Assembly: GCA_004835665.1 (NCBI GenBank)
Contig: RBKR01000021.1
Coordinates: forward strand, 930,001 to 994,000
DNA from: Phoma sp. XZ068
Lineage: Eukaryota > Ascomycota > Dothideomycetes > Pleosporales > Didymellaceae
DNA: 64,000 nucleotides
Reading direction: 5' to 3'
Shown here: positions 12,008-24,253 of the stretch, piece after piece
How the letters are laid out: the number at the start of each line of letters is the position of its first letter
Position numbering within the stretch: the stretch's first letter is position 1
Made by a program: the position numbers and the translations under genes
The notes under the pieces: generated by a model
The model's database searches: none
Told to the model about the DNA's origin: nothing
What the model saw: only the letters and a program-made list of their open reading frames with translations

Positions 12008-14237
12008 GTTTGGATTTCAAAAGATATTTTGCGAGCTTAAGTCAACACATTGAGGTCACTGTATTGGTAACTTGAGCAAGCTTTGGACAAAAGACATCGT
12101 TATTTCATTTAAGATATACAGGGTATTCGATTGCCTTTGTGTTGGTGAACTGCAAATGGACTTTTAAAATTCCAGTCGGTCGCGTGCCGAGTTGGGTAGT
12201 ACAAACTGGCACGTGGAGTGCCCGAGCTGTCGCAAGTGATGTCGCGAGTTATCGATCAAGATGTCAGTGTTGCGGATCCGCACCGCCTTGTGTCAATAAC
12301 GTCCTGCGTCATGACACATATCTCGGGTGTTTTCCCGAGAGTATGATAATAGGGTTGATGATGGCGGTGGGCGCGGTAAACCGAAAACAGCGACTGGATC
12401 CGGTTGTGTAAAGGAAGAAGACTGGGTATCAATACTACTGCATGCTCAAGAAGGTGTACACGTGGTGCCTATGTACACGTTAGCACCCACTCCACGTGCG
12501 ACTGTTTTGTTTGCACATACTCATCTTCTCGAGCTCGCATCAGATGCATTTGGGTTCGATCTTTGCGCAGCGCATTGCGACACTGATGGTGATGTGGTGG
12601 CCGAGTGCGAGGTGAATCTTGGTGTAGGTGGGCTGGATGACAAGGGTGATCTTATCGAACTTGTCGAGAGTGGTGATGGTCTTGAAGCAGGTGCCTTGAG
12701 GAAGACGCGCGCAGGCGGGAATTGGCTGATTGGAGGCATTGTGATGATGTGACGTGGTTGCGCGGGTGTACGGATCAAGATTCCAGTGTGATGAGTCAAT
12801 TGATCTATGGACGAGGGATTACGAACAGTTCGAGAGGCTGAGTGACTTTGTTGTATATGTCAACAACCAGAAGCGGGAAGGGTTGATCTTATACACACAT
12901 GAAGAGTCACAAGCATATTACCGAGGCGGGGAGTCACACACCTGTAACGTTGCCGTTTCGGGCAATCAGGCGATGCTCTCGCGAGGTCAGGTTCAGCTCG
13001 CGGAAAAGTCTCCGGACCGAGCCGCCGACTCGTTTTCGTGGACAATTTGGTCGACGAGGGGTCGGACGCAATTGCGCGACTTTGTTCGCATCGTGAAGAC
13101 ATAGTATTGGTCCTCCCAGATAGGCTTCCCTTTGCTCCGAGGCATCAGTTCAAGGAAGCGCTACACCGAGCACAGATGTCTCGTGCCTCAGGCTGCACAA
13201 CCTGGCCGCTAGTGCTTTCCTCTGGCTGGAATGCTAAGGCATAGAGCTGCGTGACAATGTGTGGGTTCCTAGAAGTTTGGTGTTGTGCATGTTTGATGGG
13301 GGCTCCACAGCGGCCATGGCGGTTCTGGGCGGGGATGCATGTGGGGTGGTGTTGCGCAAGCTTTGAGCTAAGAACTGCAGGGATCGAGCTCACGAAACTT
13401 GTCTTTGGTGTTGGTACATGAAGGATCATCGTGGCAAGTGATGCCGAGGTCTCCAAATCTGGTAAATTCAAGAGTATGAAGTCATCACGAGCGCTTTTGC
13501 GAAGCACACGACGATCAGATGTCAAATTTGATAGACATGCTGTGCATCAACCCCACCATCTGATTCATTGTGAGCTTGAAAGCCAAGTCCCGCAAAGCGA
13601 GCTGAAATCTATGCAGACATGCTTAGCTGCCCGACAATCTGTCTGACAGGCCGCTTGAGAGCTGTCTGGGTCGCAACATTTGACCTCGTAACTCCAAAAC
13701 GCTGTCAATGGTTTCAGGAACGCTCGCCGCATCTGCCAAGCAGCTTCAGATGTCGTTTCGACACATTTGCCTTCTAGAGCAGGCGAGAGAAGCTCTTGGT
13801 CGTTCAAGCTTGTCTCTGCGGGTGTTTCTGATTTGTTCCGGCCGCAGAGCCGCACAACACCGCTTTCACATGTTTGATACAAGCGCATGTATTCTCAAGA
13901 GGGAGCATGAAACCGCGTCATGTTAATTGTGCTGGTGCTGTAAGTGCAGGGTGTCTGGAGCGCGACAGGAAAGTGCAGCCGAACGCAGCCCGTTGTGGTT
14001 GTGGGTGACGAGCAATCTTTCTAACATTACAAACATCAGTCAATCTTACCAAGAGGGCAAATTCAGCTGGATGTCAGCGACTGCCGAATATTATCTTCAT
14101 TAAGTTCTATCTTCATAAGAGGAACCTCGGGATGTGTAAACATTCATTTGGGCACGTGCTTATGTGCTCAGCCCCTCCGGAGCTACACTGAATGTTGCAA
14201 AGTACTACAGCCACTAGACACCAGACCAAAATTTGAA
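12008..14237. other. long intergenic region, possible decayed small gene on minus strand
   Basis: No complete gene was found in 2.2 kb. On the minus strand a stop-free frame of 93 codons (12818-12540) includes PACARLPQGTCFKTITTLD and ends in IEPKCI with four cysteines, resembling the last exon of a small secreted protein. I could not find a start codon, signal peptide or convincing upstream exon. Further upstream (13102-12940) code-like pieces occur in different frames, which fits a decayed gene. Confidence 0.3.
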
Positions 14238-16124
14238 ATGGCAGAACCTGACATTCAATCTCTCAATTACAATCTGAGCGCTGTCGCATCTCAGTGCGAT
14301 GTTTCTCCCACCATCGAGCCATCAAGCACACTATATTCCGGCAGATTACCTAGTCGCGATGTACGCCTGCTCACGATTCTACCTTCAAATAACAATCAGT
14401 CGCCCCTAGAATGTACGCTACAACAACACGAAGTGGCTAAAGCACCTTCTTACCAAGCGCTTTCTTACGTGTGGGGCGACCACAGCGACTTGGTTGTAGT
14501 AAAGTGTAATGGATTCAGTGTCCAGATCACCCGGAACCTTTCGAATGCCTTACGAAGAATACGCGACTGCACAGAATCAAAGACTCTCTGGGCGGATGCA
14601 CTGTGTTTGAATCAGACTGACGCTGAGGAGAAAAGCATACACGTACCGCTCATGGATCGAGTGTTCTCGCAAGCTGCCAACACCATCATCTACCTTGGCC
14701 AGCCGAGTCCTGAAAGTGCTACAGCGGCTGAAGTTAGCATCAAAGCAATTTTCAACGCCATGGAAGATCTCAGAATGGTAATAGCTCGAGATGGAAGCAA
14801 AGGGTTTGCAGATCTGCTCAAGGAAAAGCTGCCAAATCAATCAACCTCTGACATATCTCAGAGCGCCATCAAATCATTCTTTGATGCACCCTGGTTCACG
14901 CGCATATGGTGTGTCCAAGAGATCGCATTGGCTCGCGATTCTAATAATAGCTCCTACGCATTGTTCGGACAGATTCAGATTTCCTATGGTCTCATCTCAG
15001 AGGCCGCAACATGCTTACTTGCAGCTCAAATGTTGCACCATGAATTCGTTCGTGGACTTGAAATTTTCCCCGGAATCGCTGCCATAACCGAGGTCACAAT
15101 GATCAAACGGGACGATAATTATCTGCTCGACGTGTTGGAGAATTTCAGGCGTCATCTAGCCACTGACCCACGCGATATGATCTATGGACTTTTAGGTATA
15201 CTTCAACAACATTTCGGATTTGATCCCACAACCATCGGTGTGGATTACTCCAAAACAGTTGCTCAAGTGTACACTGACACTGCGACTGAGATACTGCGGA
15301 TGGGTCAAGACCTTGCACTCCTAAACCATGTCACCCCTCCTGACGACCATAACTTCGAAAATGGTTTTCCGTCCTGGGTACCGAGATGGGACCGTGAACG
15401 TAGCTGTAACTGGCTCTCAGACACAGACGATAAGGACTTCAGAGCCAACTACTCCAGTAGCAAGGAAAGCATAGCGAACTCGTATCAAGTCCAGGGCAAT
15501 AGGCTTCAGGTTCATGGCCTCAAATACGGCCATGTTACTAGCGTCTCGCAATTGCTGGGTCCAGAATCTACAGCGACCTTCGTCGAATGCTGGGAAAATA
15601 CACAAGCAAGGCGATCAACGTGTCTCGACCATAAAGAGAAATTGCTCAGATTGGCTCGAACATTCACAACTGGGTTCATTGCACCCTTGAAACACCCAAA
15701 GAAAGCTGACGCTCTTCAAAAGAATCAGTTCTTGGCTGATTTTCTCGATTATGTACATGGCCTTGTACCGCAATGCTCTCCAAACTGCCTCGGTATTCCT
15801 GAGGATAAGAACTATATCATAGACGCTGATGGCACTAAGGGCACAGGCTCGCGGGAACGGTACTTATATCTCCTTGAACATGGGTGTAGGGGTCGAAATT
15901 TCTTCTATACGGCACAAGGGGCTTATGGCGTCGGTCCTGATTGCATGCTCGCGGGTGATGTTATCGTAGCGCTCATTGGAGGTTCTGCGCCATATCTCCT
16001 TCGCCCCAGAGCGGACAGGTATCTCTTCATTGGTTCTGTATACATAGACGCGCTTATGGACGGGACCTACTTCAGGGATTTGCACGATGGTGGAATGAAG
16101 GAGGAGCAGTTCATTTTGATTTGA
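14238..16124 (+). CDS. heterokaryon-incompatibility (HET) domain protein
   Basis: Single exon, 628 aa from the ATG at 14238. An upstream in-frame ATG at 14148 would add 30 residues of Cys-rich leader unlike the family. The HET domain lies at about residues 70-230, with its three blocks clear: YQALSYVWGD, LWADALCLNQTDAEEKS and FTRIWCVQEIALARD. The C-terminal part ends in a region resembling the usual HET tail (GDVIVALIGGSAPYLLRP). HET proteins cause death of fused cells after recognition of non-self partners; many are of unknown specificity, and they are abundant in accessory regions of filamentous ascomycetes. No NLR or other partner lies next to it. Confidence 0.93.
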   Translation: MAEPDIQSLNYNLSAVASQCDVSPTIEPSSTLYSGRLPSRDVRLLTILPSNNNQSPLECTLQQHEVAKAPSYQALSYVWGDHSDLVVVKCNGFSVQITRNLSNALRRIRDCTESKTLWADALCLNQTDAEEKSIHVPLMDRVFSQAANTIIYLGQPSPESATAAEVSIKAIFNAMEDLRMVIARDGSKGFADLLKEKLPNQSTSDISQSAIKSFFDAPWFTRIWCVQEIALARDSNNSSYALFGQIQISYGLISEAATCLLAAQMLHHEFVRGLEIFPGIAAITEVTMIKRDDNYLLDVLENFRRHLATDPRDMIYGLLGILQQHFGFDPTTIGVDYSKTVAQVYTDTATEILRMGQDLALLNHVTPPDDHNFENGFPSWVPRWDRERSCNWLSDTDDKDFRANYSSSKESIANSYQVQGNRLQVHGLKYGHVTSVSQLLGPESTATFVECWENTQARRSTCLDHKEKLLRLARTFTTGFIAPLKHPKKADALQKNQFLADFLDYVHGLVPQCSPNCLGIPEDKNYIIDADGTKGTGSRERYLYLLEHGCRGRNFFYTAQGAYGVGPDCMLAGDVIVALIGGSAPYLLRPRADRYLFIGSVYIDALMDGTYFRDLHDGGMKEEQFILI

Positions 16125-16240
16125 GTAACCAGCTCACAGTGTGGTACAAATCTCATACCATAGGACAGTAATCTGTAGAACGAGTCGTTCATAACGTTAT
16201 GTCATAATCATCAGCACATGAGGAGTTTGCGGAGTCTCTG

Positions 16241-18368
16241 CTAGGACGAGCACTCGTACCGCGCACTCCACTTCCCACCGGGCAATCCAGCGATTGTGAC
16301 CGGCCCTGCATCAACAGCCTGCACCTCCACCAGTATATCCTCGTAATTACCGCTCTGCTCCTCCAAAACAACCTTACCCACACAGCCCAGCTCCGGCAGC
16401 TTAACATCACCACTTGTGCCCTGCGGCGCTTCGAACTCCATCGTCCAAGCTCCATCATCCCCGATTTGTGTCTTCGCAGAGAAGAACCCAACATCTGTGC
16501 TGAACCCGGCATCTGCGATCTTCAGATCCCCAAGCGAGGGTGCAATGCGCCATGTCTTTCCTCCGGCACTGAGCAGCTGGATACCAGCAATGTAGAAGGT
16601 AAGGGAGGATGTAGGTCCAGTGGCCCATCCGTGCGCATGCGAGATGCGGGCATCGTTCAGGTATGGGGCGTAGTGCAGTTCGCCCGTTGTCGAGTACCCC
16701 TCAATGAAGGTCGAGTTTGTCATGCGTGGGTCGTCGAGCATGAAACCCCACTGCAGTCTCATGAGTCCCAGCCCAGCGGTTGTGTTTTCCGCGAGGAAAT
16801 GTGTTTGTAATTCGAATCCGGAGATGAAGGGGGAGATAGCATCTGCGGCTTCAAGTGCGGGCGCGCCATAGGGTGTCCATCGATCCGCGAGGGCAGAGGA
16901 GATGCGCTTCACTTGCGTGGAGTTGACGGTGAGATTTGCAACGACAGCCCATGAGTTACCATCTTGCGGCATGAGCGTTGTGGTTTCGTTGTCAATGTAC
17001 ATGCCGGCTTGCTCGTTCCAGAGGAGTTCGTTGGCAGATGTCTTGATCTTCTCAGCGATGGTAGTCCAGTTGGAGGTTGATGAGGTATCATTGAGAGCAG
17101 CAGCCAGCTCGATGCCATGATGTATGGTGTAATAGAGGATTGCGTTTGCTTCGATATTGTGTCCGCCCATGCCGAAGCGTAGCCAGTCAGCCGCAGACGT
17201 GACATTCATGAGACCAGAGGAGTCGATGTAGCTGAGAGACCAAGACAGTGCGCGTTTCCACTGGTCCCAGAGGGACTGGAGATAGGCGATGTCTCCAGTA
17301 TACAGGTAATGATCGGCCACACCAATCAAGGTGTACAGGTGGTATGTGAAGGATGTAATATCTGGGAATGGTCGTCCAGCGTAAGGCAGGCGACCGTCAG
17401 TGGCCTGGACATCGAACAGAGAGTTCAGTGAGTTCTCAATCGAGATCACATCATTTGTTGATACGACAACACCTGGAACAGCGATCGCCATATCTAAGGC
17501 AATGTCAGTTTTGTTCTGCATCACCTCACTTGCACGTTCTCAACTTACCTCCTGCCCATACGAGTCTGTCCCTCTTGGCACCGTCAACCAGTGAAGAAGT
17601 CCCATTTGTGATTGTGGTATTGTAGTACCATGTAACATTGGTGGCATCAGAGACGGATGAGTTGATCTCGCGAATGTGAATCAACGCATCGCCGTGGGTA
17701 GGATCAATGGTGCAGAGCTGGTTTGTGTATGCACCAGCGTACCAGATACGATTCAGTAGCTCATCTGTACATCTTCAGCAATTGATTTCCCACGTGCCAT
17801 CGAACAATAACATACCGTCACAATGGAAGTACCCTGTATAATTTGCAATCGCATCGTCTTCCCAGTGGGGCATAGCAGTATAATGCACTTCCGCGCTCGT
17901 AACCTCAACCTTTCCAGTTGAGTTATGCACCAAAGTCATATACCTGAAGCCACCTCTTTCCTTCTCCCTGGGCGCCGTGTATCGCCCTGGCTTCGTAACA
18001 TGGAACCACAGTGTCTCATCTTTGCCAGCATCAGCAGTCGCATCCGAAGACGCGTTTGAGACCCAGTACGAGCTCTCTGAGAATGTGACGCCAATGTACT
18101 GCGACGAGTCCGATACCGAACCAATGTTCAAGGACACGACGCCAGCAATGTTGATGCCGAAGTCGTAGGATGTGGCTGCGTCGCCATCAAAAGTCGAACT
18201 GCCGTTGGAATGTGTAAGGCTCTCAGGGTTGCTGACAGAGCCATTGGTGTTGTGTACAGAGACGGGGTTGAGAGTTCGCGATCTCGGTGCGAGAATGTAC
18301 TCGTTGTATGGAATGGCTATGGCAGGCGCAACCAGCGCTGCCGTAGGCAGAAGTGAGAGGAGCTTCAT
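16241..18368 (-). CDS. secreted alpha-L-rhamnosidase-like glycoside hydrolase (GH78)
   Basis: Three exons on the minus strand, 18368-17816, 17764-17549 and 17493-16241, in phase; 673 aa. It starts with a signal peptide (MKLLSLLPTAALVAPAIA). An N-terminal beta-sandwich region is followed by an (alpha/alpha)6 six-hairpin domain. The motif DGAKRDRLVWAGD is the fungal form of the GH78 catalytic-region signature. AADWLRFGMGGHNIEAN and HAHGWATGPTSSL are further GH78-like blocks. Many N-glycosylation sequons support secretion. The family releases terminal rhamnose from plant glycosides and pectin side chains; the substrate here is not known. The protein is shorter than the large bacterial GH78 enzymes, as in several fungal subfamilies. 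Confidence 0.9.
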
Positions 18369-19033
18369 CCTGGTAATGATGATCGAAGTCTATAGATTCG
18401 GATGTCCGATATTTCGACTCTATATAGCATACCTGCATCGAAGGCCTGTGCGGCAAGGAACTTACCATCTTGAACTGCCGTGTCAAGATGTACGAATCTG
18501 TTCGGACAAGCAGACACCGAAATGACGTTAACAGGAAACTCTTTAGCGCAACGTCGATCGTAGGTTGTGGGGAAGCGGGGAAGGCTTGCAGTAGTGGTCG
18601 CCGTGATTGGCTAGCTATTGGAGACTTTTCTAGATCGATAATAATGTCCCGAGCGGGTACTGCGGACGGTTCGAATAAAATCTTCGAGGATAGGACAAGC
18701 ATTATAGCGAACATTCTTGATCTTGCTAGCTCTTACTGATGGTCGTGACTAACGCGCTTTCCCATTGCAATGATGGCGGCGACGGCGACGGCGACGGTGA
18801 CAGATATGGAGATCGCCCGCTGCCGCCTCACAAACAACGCTGGAAAGAGTTGACAAACGAAGAAGCAGTATTCCCAAGAAATTATATTGTCGTAAATATC
18901 GTATGCTGTAAGAATAAGGTATCAAAGCCACGCCGGGCAAAAACGTAAACCAGAAAGCCTCCATCGTTATGTTATTCCCCTTTTGTAAGAACCAAACCCC
19001 AAAACGCCTTCGTCATCAAGAATCAAATGGATA
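18369..19033. other. intergenic between GH78 and Bys1-like genes
   Basis: This holds the GH78 promoter and the 3' flank of the next minus-strand gene. A short GGCGAC hexanucleotide run lies near 18775-18800. No gene was seen. Confidence 0.5.
18421..18426 (-). promoter_or_regulatory. TATA-like box of the GH78 gene
   Basis: TATATA on the minus strand, 53 bases upstream of the GH78 start codon, within GCTATATAGAG. Position and sequence fit a core promoter element; there is no further proof. Confidence 0.4.
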
Positions 19034-19899
19034 TCACTTCCGCTTACTCGCACAGAACTCGACGGCCATCCCCTTATCTGCACTACACGCCGAGTTCGGG
19101 TTCCTGTTCTTACAGAGATTCTCCTATTATACAAGTCAGCTTATGTCCATCTCGTTCTGACAACCTCGTTACGTACCTCGTACAGATACGCCTGATCATC
19201 ACACCATGCGCCAGCTCCACACTGGAAGCTCAACGCATCCTTCGAAGGTCCCATCTGTAGGCCAGCCTCATGCCCTGCACAGGCTTTCGTGTCACCGTTC
19301 CTCAGTCCATCCTGGCTGCGCCCGAGACAGTCAATTAGACTGATATCGTACCAGATTGTGCCTTTAGAGACAGCATACTCAATCTGTACGGGCTTAGAGT
19401 AGTCACCCTCGGTCTTTGAGACCTTGAGGTTAACACCGGAGCCTTCAGGGGCTGCATCGAAGGGACGATCAAGTTTACCTCCAGCAGGTATGTGCCCGAT
19501 TTCAGCTAGAGTGTTACCGATGTGTGGTTCGAAGAAGAGGTCGTAGTCGCAGAAGTTGTAGATGGTCAGCGTGTTCGCGGTCGACTCCGGACGCGGGAAG
19601 AGAGAGAGCTGTGGGATGTCGACGTCGTCGACTGTAGGCATAGGAGTGTCTTGCAACGGCCAGGGAATCTTCCATGGACAGGTCGCAGGGATGACCCACG
19701 ATTCTACACGGCCAAGTACCGAGTCAACGGCATCGGAAACTTTGTCTGCTAATTCGTCGGTCTTGTTCTTTATCGAGTCCACGGCATCATCGATGCCTCG
19801 TGTGAGGTGACTGTCTCTAGCGCGGTGAAAGTGCTGATGTCCGTGAAATGTCGCCCCAGCGACGAATGCAGAAGAAAGTAGTAAAATGAGTGGTTGCAT
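19034..19899 (-). CDS. secreted Bys1-like (thaumatin-fold related) protein
   Basis: Two exons on the minus strand, 19899-19177 and 19123-19034, separated by a 53-nt intron with GTACGT donor; 270 aa. The start is the ATG at 19899, giving a signal peptide (MQPLILLLSSAFVAGATF). A His-rich stretch and an amphipathic helix follow (DDAVDSIKNKTDELADKVSD). The core has the pattern of the blastomyces yeast-phase-specific (Bys1) family: LTIYNFCDYDLFF, then IEYAVSKGTIWYDISLIDC, and a Cys-rich end. The second exon adds ENLCKNRNPNSAC and a final Cys. Members are small secreted proteins, some infection-induced; their biochemical role is unknown. Confidence 0.85.
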
Positions 19900-20759
19900 G
19901 TTTGAAACTGCTTCGTAATCGTAAGTAAGTAGTGAATAGGGATTGCCGAAGTCTTGGTACTGTGCGCTTTTAAGGAGTGTAAGGTCCGCACAGCGATGAT
20001 TTGAAGCTCCGAGTTTACAAGAGGAAAATGAATTACTGGAAGAGTGAGTGAATACGAAGACAAGCGCAACACTCCGAGCCGTGATACCCATATATCTTAT
20101 ACAAACTCCGTTGACCATTCATTTTGCGACGTTTGGGGGTGGGAGTACTGTTGGGGGCCAGGTCAACTCGCTTTGAAACGATGCTTATCCGAAGTCCGAA
20201 CTGCAGGTACGCAGTATCTTCGCGCCTGGTTCGTCAGGTCACAGACCGACCAATCGATAAGCTTCGGCATCTATAACAATGTGATCACACCTGGTATGTG
20301 AGCTGGCTGGCGCCTCGTGGCCCTGAATGTGGTGGGAAGCAGTTCTGGTATGCTGATTGGTCGGGATCGTAATGAGCGTTAGCCGAGTGAGATGACAGGG
20401 AGTTTAAGAACCTTGGAGTTGCAGAGTACATGACGTGGAGAAAGATGCAATTTCCACTATCTCGACTTGATGAGGAGGTATACCTGTTGACGGCTGCCAC
20501 GCGTTGCTTACCATGAGTATAGCTGAGTACTCTGTACGCATGTGGCTGAACTACCCACCTCAGCCGTACGGCTACCTCCAAGCCGGACCGGATTCTGGCG
20601 TATATGAAATCAATTCCCTTCTAGGGCTGTGAATTTTGTCGACAACCAGGGTCTGAGTTAAACTTACCATGAATGTCGCAAGGTGCTAAACCCTCAGCCA
20701 GTCACACTGACGCGCGCCCAACGACTCGAAACACACCATTGACGAAGTCAGCGCTTCGG
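19900..20759. other. intergenic, no gene seen
   Basis: Promoter region of the Bys1-like gene plus the 3' flank of the coiled-coil gene. Only short unsupported frames occur. Confidence 0.5.
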
Positions 20760-21924
20760 TCAGTCACGGAGAGTATTGTGTCTCTCTTCAGCCTTGCGAC
20801 ATATTGTTTCCAGACTGTGCTTCGAGCGTTGACCGTCATGTTCAGCACCTGTCTGCTGATGGCCATCCACCAACTCTACCATATCTGCATACAGTTTCTC
20901 CAGGTTAACACCCACCTTTCTATTCTCCTGTTTGTCCACATAATTGGCGCCGACAACTTGTTGAACTACCTCTTTTTGCTTTTTCCAGTCCTCATACCAT
21001 CGCTGGATCTCTTCGGTGATGTTGATTTGGTTGAACTCGAAGACCTTCGACAACCTGAGAAAGTGTCCGCGATGAATCGTGACCTCAATGGGAATAACTG
21101 CAGTGCTTGTGTCCGATGTGCCTTCTTCTCTGCGTAGATATGGGCGGCCAGATTGCGCCAGATCCAGGTCTGCCTGTAGGTTTTGGCACATCTTTCGGAG
21201 TGATTCGGCTTCTGCTGCAGCTTTGTTACGCTCTTGCTTCATCTTGTTCTCGGATGTGAGGCGCATTTTCTTTTCGTGAACAGCCATCTTCGCCTTTTCC
21301 TCTTCCTTGCCAGCAACTTCCTTTGCATTGCGAACTTTCTTTCCAGCGCCTCTCAATCTGTTCTTCTGACCTGCAATCTCGTGGTGCAGTGCCGCATTCT
21401 CGCTTTCAGCGGTTTTGAGGCTCTCTCGCAGGTCTTGGTTCTCACCTCGATAGCGTTCGGTTTCCGCCTCAAGTCGGTTAAGACGACGCACCATTTCTTC
21501 TGGAAGACTGGCTTCAAGGGTAGCTTTACTATACATGCGCCGCTCCAGCCCTTCGTAGGCGTTCTTGTGCTGCATGGCTTCTTCTCTGGATGCATCGCGC
21601 TCTCGTAACAACGATTTGATGGTGTCTTCAGCGTAAGTGTCGACCCGCATACCGAACGGCAGGCCGCTGGCGTTCACTGCAGCACCGACGAGGTCGGTAT
21701 GGTCAAGATTCACTCCATCAGTCTCGTTGGTGTGAGGTGTTTTGTCAGCTGTTGAAGCACGTGGTGGAGGAAGCAGCACTAAAGTTTCGACTTTCGCCGG
21801 TTCAGTAACAGCGACTGGCTCTTCGTCGAAGAGAGCACCGAGAACAAGATCATTCTATCTTACATTAGTGATAAATGTGCACGTGTGGGTGTGCGAGTCT
21901 TACTTCACAGATTGGTGCTGACAT
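20760..21924 (-). CDS. coiled-coil protein of unknown function
   Basis: Two exons on the minus strand: a 21-nt first exon (21924-21904, MSAPICE) and 21854-20760; 371 aa. The tiny first exon is supported by a good GTAAGA donor, a TAG acceptor and continuous phase into NDLVLGALFDEEP. Residues about 70-250 are strongly charged and heptad-like (KNAYEGLERRMYSKATL, later EEEKAKMAVHEKKMRLTSEN), predicting a long coiled coil. The end contains WYEDWKKQKEVVQQVVGANY. I do not recognise a family; a structural or scaffold role is possible but unproven. Confidence 0.75.
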
Positions 21925-22320
21925 CTTCGTGGTGTTGAATGCGAAGTGTTGTTGTTTTGTGTTTGCAATGTCAACAGAAATGGAAAGAACGAGTGGACTA
22001 GCGCACGTGCATGGTGAAGATGAAGGTGAAGATGAAGTCGAAATGAAGAAGGTAAGGCGCGCTCGACAACAGACGGCAGAAGCAACGAGATAAGACCATC
22101 ATTGATGGCACCCTTTTACAGACTTGGGCAGGAACGTTGGAAAATGACACGGGACTCGCCGGTTGGTGAAATGACAACACAAAGGTCTTCGCGGCTTGAA
22201 ACATGCTGCAGATACGCACTTACAGAAGGAGCGCTGGAGATTCAGTAATCTGTGTTCCGGTACATTCTAGTACGTCTGTACATATATTCCTCTATTCTTA
22301 CATACCAACCCATCACAGGC
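21925..22320. other. intergenic between two minus-strand genes
   Basis: Promoter of the coiled-coil gene and 3' flank of the hydrolase gene. No other feature. Confidence 0.5.
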
Positions 22321-23776
22321 CTACGATGAGTATCTCGCCAAAACCTCAGCGACCTTCTCCCGCACGCCCTGCTTACCGTTGTACTTCTCAAGTAAACTAG
22401 CAAGCGCATCCTCAGCCTTCTTACCGCTCATCTCGCGCAGAATCTCCTCCTCCTTGGGCAGCCCAATCCACGCGTGCGGGTACTCCTTGTAATCGGCATC
22501 GGAGATGAGAGGCAGCTTTCCGGCGCCCTTCTTGCCGACGAAGAAGGCGTGGACGTCCTGCTTCTTGACCTCGTCGATGGTGTTGGGCTGCCAGTTGGGG
22601 CGCTCCTTCTTGCGCTCGATCAGCTTGGCAGTTACGCCCTCGACAAAGTCGGGGTGGGCCATGAATGTTGAGGCGATGTCGTACTCCCTCTGGAAAGTCT
22701 GGGCGATGGACCATTGGCGGCCGATGCGCATCTGCTCGAGGGTGACGGCGACGGAGATTGGGGACCGGGTTTGGATGGTCTCGATGGTCTTCTGGGCCCA
22801 GGTTGAGAGGGGCTTGGAGGACTTCTCGTCGTTGGCAACCTCCTCGAGGGAGGCAATGATGGCCTTGATGTTTGGCTGGTCGATGTGGAAGACGCGGTCG
22901 ATGACCTTGCGGAGTTCGCCAGAGATGGCGGGCTTGTCAGCGGGGAGACCGGTGCTGTATTCCTCGATGGTGGAGTTGATGATCTGGAAGCGCTCGTTGA
23001 GGGTCATGTAGTCGGGGAATTGGAGTTCGGCCAGACGCGATTCGAGTTGTTGCAGGGTCGAGGAGTGGATGTAGTGGGTTGCAACGCCGTGGTAGAAGGC
23101 ATCAACGCCCCTCAGCTGCTCGGAAGTGAGGGCAAGGTATGTTCCGAGGGCGCCCTCCATCCGCGGCAGGAAGAAGGATGCGCCGACATCAGGGAAGAAA
23201 CCGATGGTAGTCTCGGGCATGGCGAAGAGGGTGTTCTCGGTTGCGATACGGAAGGGGGCGTGAATGGACAGTCCAACACCTCCACCCATTGTGATACCGT
23301 CCATGAAAGCAACGTAGGGCTTCGTGTATGTGGCAATGAGGTGGTCCAGCTTGTATTCCAGTCCGAAGTAGTCGGAGCTCCTCTGCTGTCCCTCGGCGCC
23401 TGTCTTGTTCCACTGTGCGAGCGCGGCAACGTCTCCTCCCGCGCAGAAGGCACGCCCCGACCCCTTGATGATGACAACGCCGGCCAGCTCGGACTTTGCC
23501 CACTCTTGCAGCCTGGGGATGATCTTGCGGGCCATGGAGCCATTGAGCGAGTTCAGTTTCTTCGGTCGGTTCAGCTCGATGCTGCGCACGCCGTAGTTGT
23601 TGGTGAAGATGACATCATCTGGGTCGTCGTCCTTCTGGGGCTTGGTGAGGTCCTCGGTCGGCGTGGAGTACTGCATGGTGTCAGCCACGATGGCGTTGTA
23701 GGTGGGTGGTGAGGGGGCCTACCATCCTTGTGCCGGTCATCCAGGCCGGATTTGTGATCTTTGCGCGCAGAGGCAT
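22321..23776 (-). CDS. mitochondrial 3-hydroxyisobutyryl-CoA hydrolase
   Basis: Two exons on the minus strand: 23776-23723 (MPLRAKITNPAWMTGTRM, a basic mitochondrial presequence) and 23670-22321; 467 aa. The 52-nt intron has a GTAGGC donor and a GCTGAC branch site before ATGCAG. A one-exon start at 23688 is possible but would lose the presequence. The enoyl-CoA hydratase/isomerase fold is clear: GSGRAFCAGGDVAAL, DGITMGGGVGLSIH (oxyanion hole) and AMPETTIGFFPDVGASFFL with the catalytic acidic residues. The C-terminal domain is full length for the hydrolase (HIBCH) rather than a plain hydratase. It hydrolyses 3-hydroxyisobutyryl-CoA in valine breakdown in the mitochondrial matrix. It shares a promoter with mitochondrial EF-Tu. 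Confidence 0.93.
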
Positions 23777-24253
23777 GGCGCCGACTGTTCGTGTCCGCGA
23801 GGCCCAGCTCAGCGACGCTGGTGTCCTTCTTGCTAGTGCGCAGAGAGACATGTGTGTGAAGTGGAATGGGACTGAGCAGATGATGCAACTTTTCGAGCGC
23901 TCAAATCGCCGACAGGAACCTCGGGTATCCGCAGCGCGACGAGTGGAGAGAGTGGAAGGCCGGGGGTATGCGAGCACGCTCAATGCACACCAGACAACTA
24001 GCTTCTGGAAAGGAGCGACGTGCAGGACAGCCAATTGCAGAATGCAAGCAGCGGAATCTCTTCTCCACAGCAATTGTCGTCGCGATGGAGCTCGCGCGGC
24101 GAGCTTGCCCGGCTAGGCCCAAAGCGGCAAGGTGCGCTAAAAGTCCATCGACATTTCCTCAGATGATGGCCACATCAACACTCCATCTCTGCCAATCGCC
24201 TCTCTTTCATTCGTCTTGTCTTATTACCGGCGTACTCGCTCTTTAATAGCACA
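23777..24253. promoter_or_regulatory. bidirectional promoter of two mitochondrial-protein genes
   Basis: The 477 bases between the start codons of the hydrolase (minus) and mitochondrial EF-Tu (plus) must hold both promoters. Joint control of mitochondrial genes is an inference; I could not identify a specific site. Confidence 0.5.

Noticed and set aside
22885..23712. 275-codon plus-strand frame over the hydrolase gene
   Set aside because: It is antisense to conserved hydrolase motifs and is therefore a shadow.
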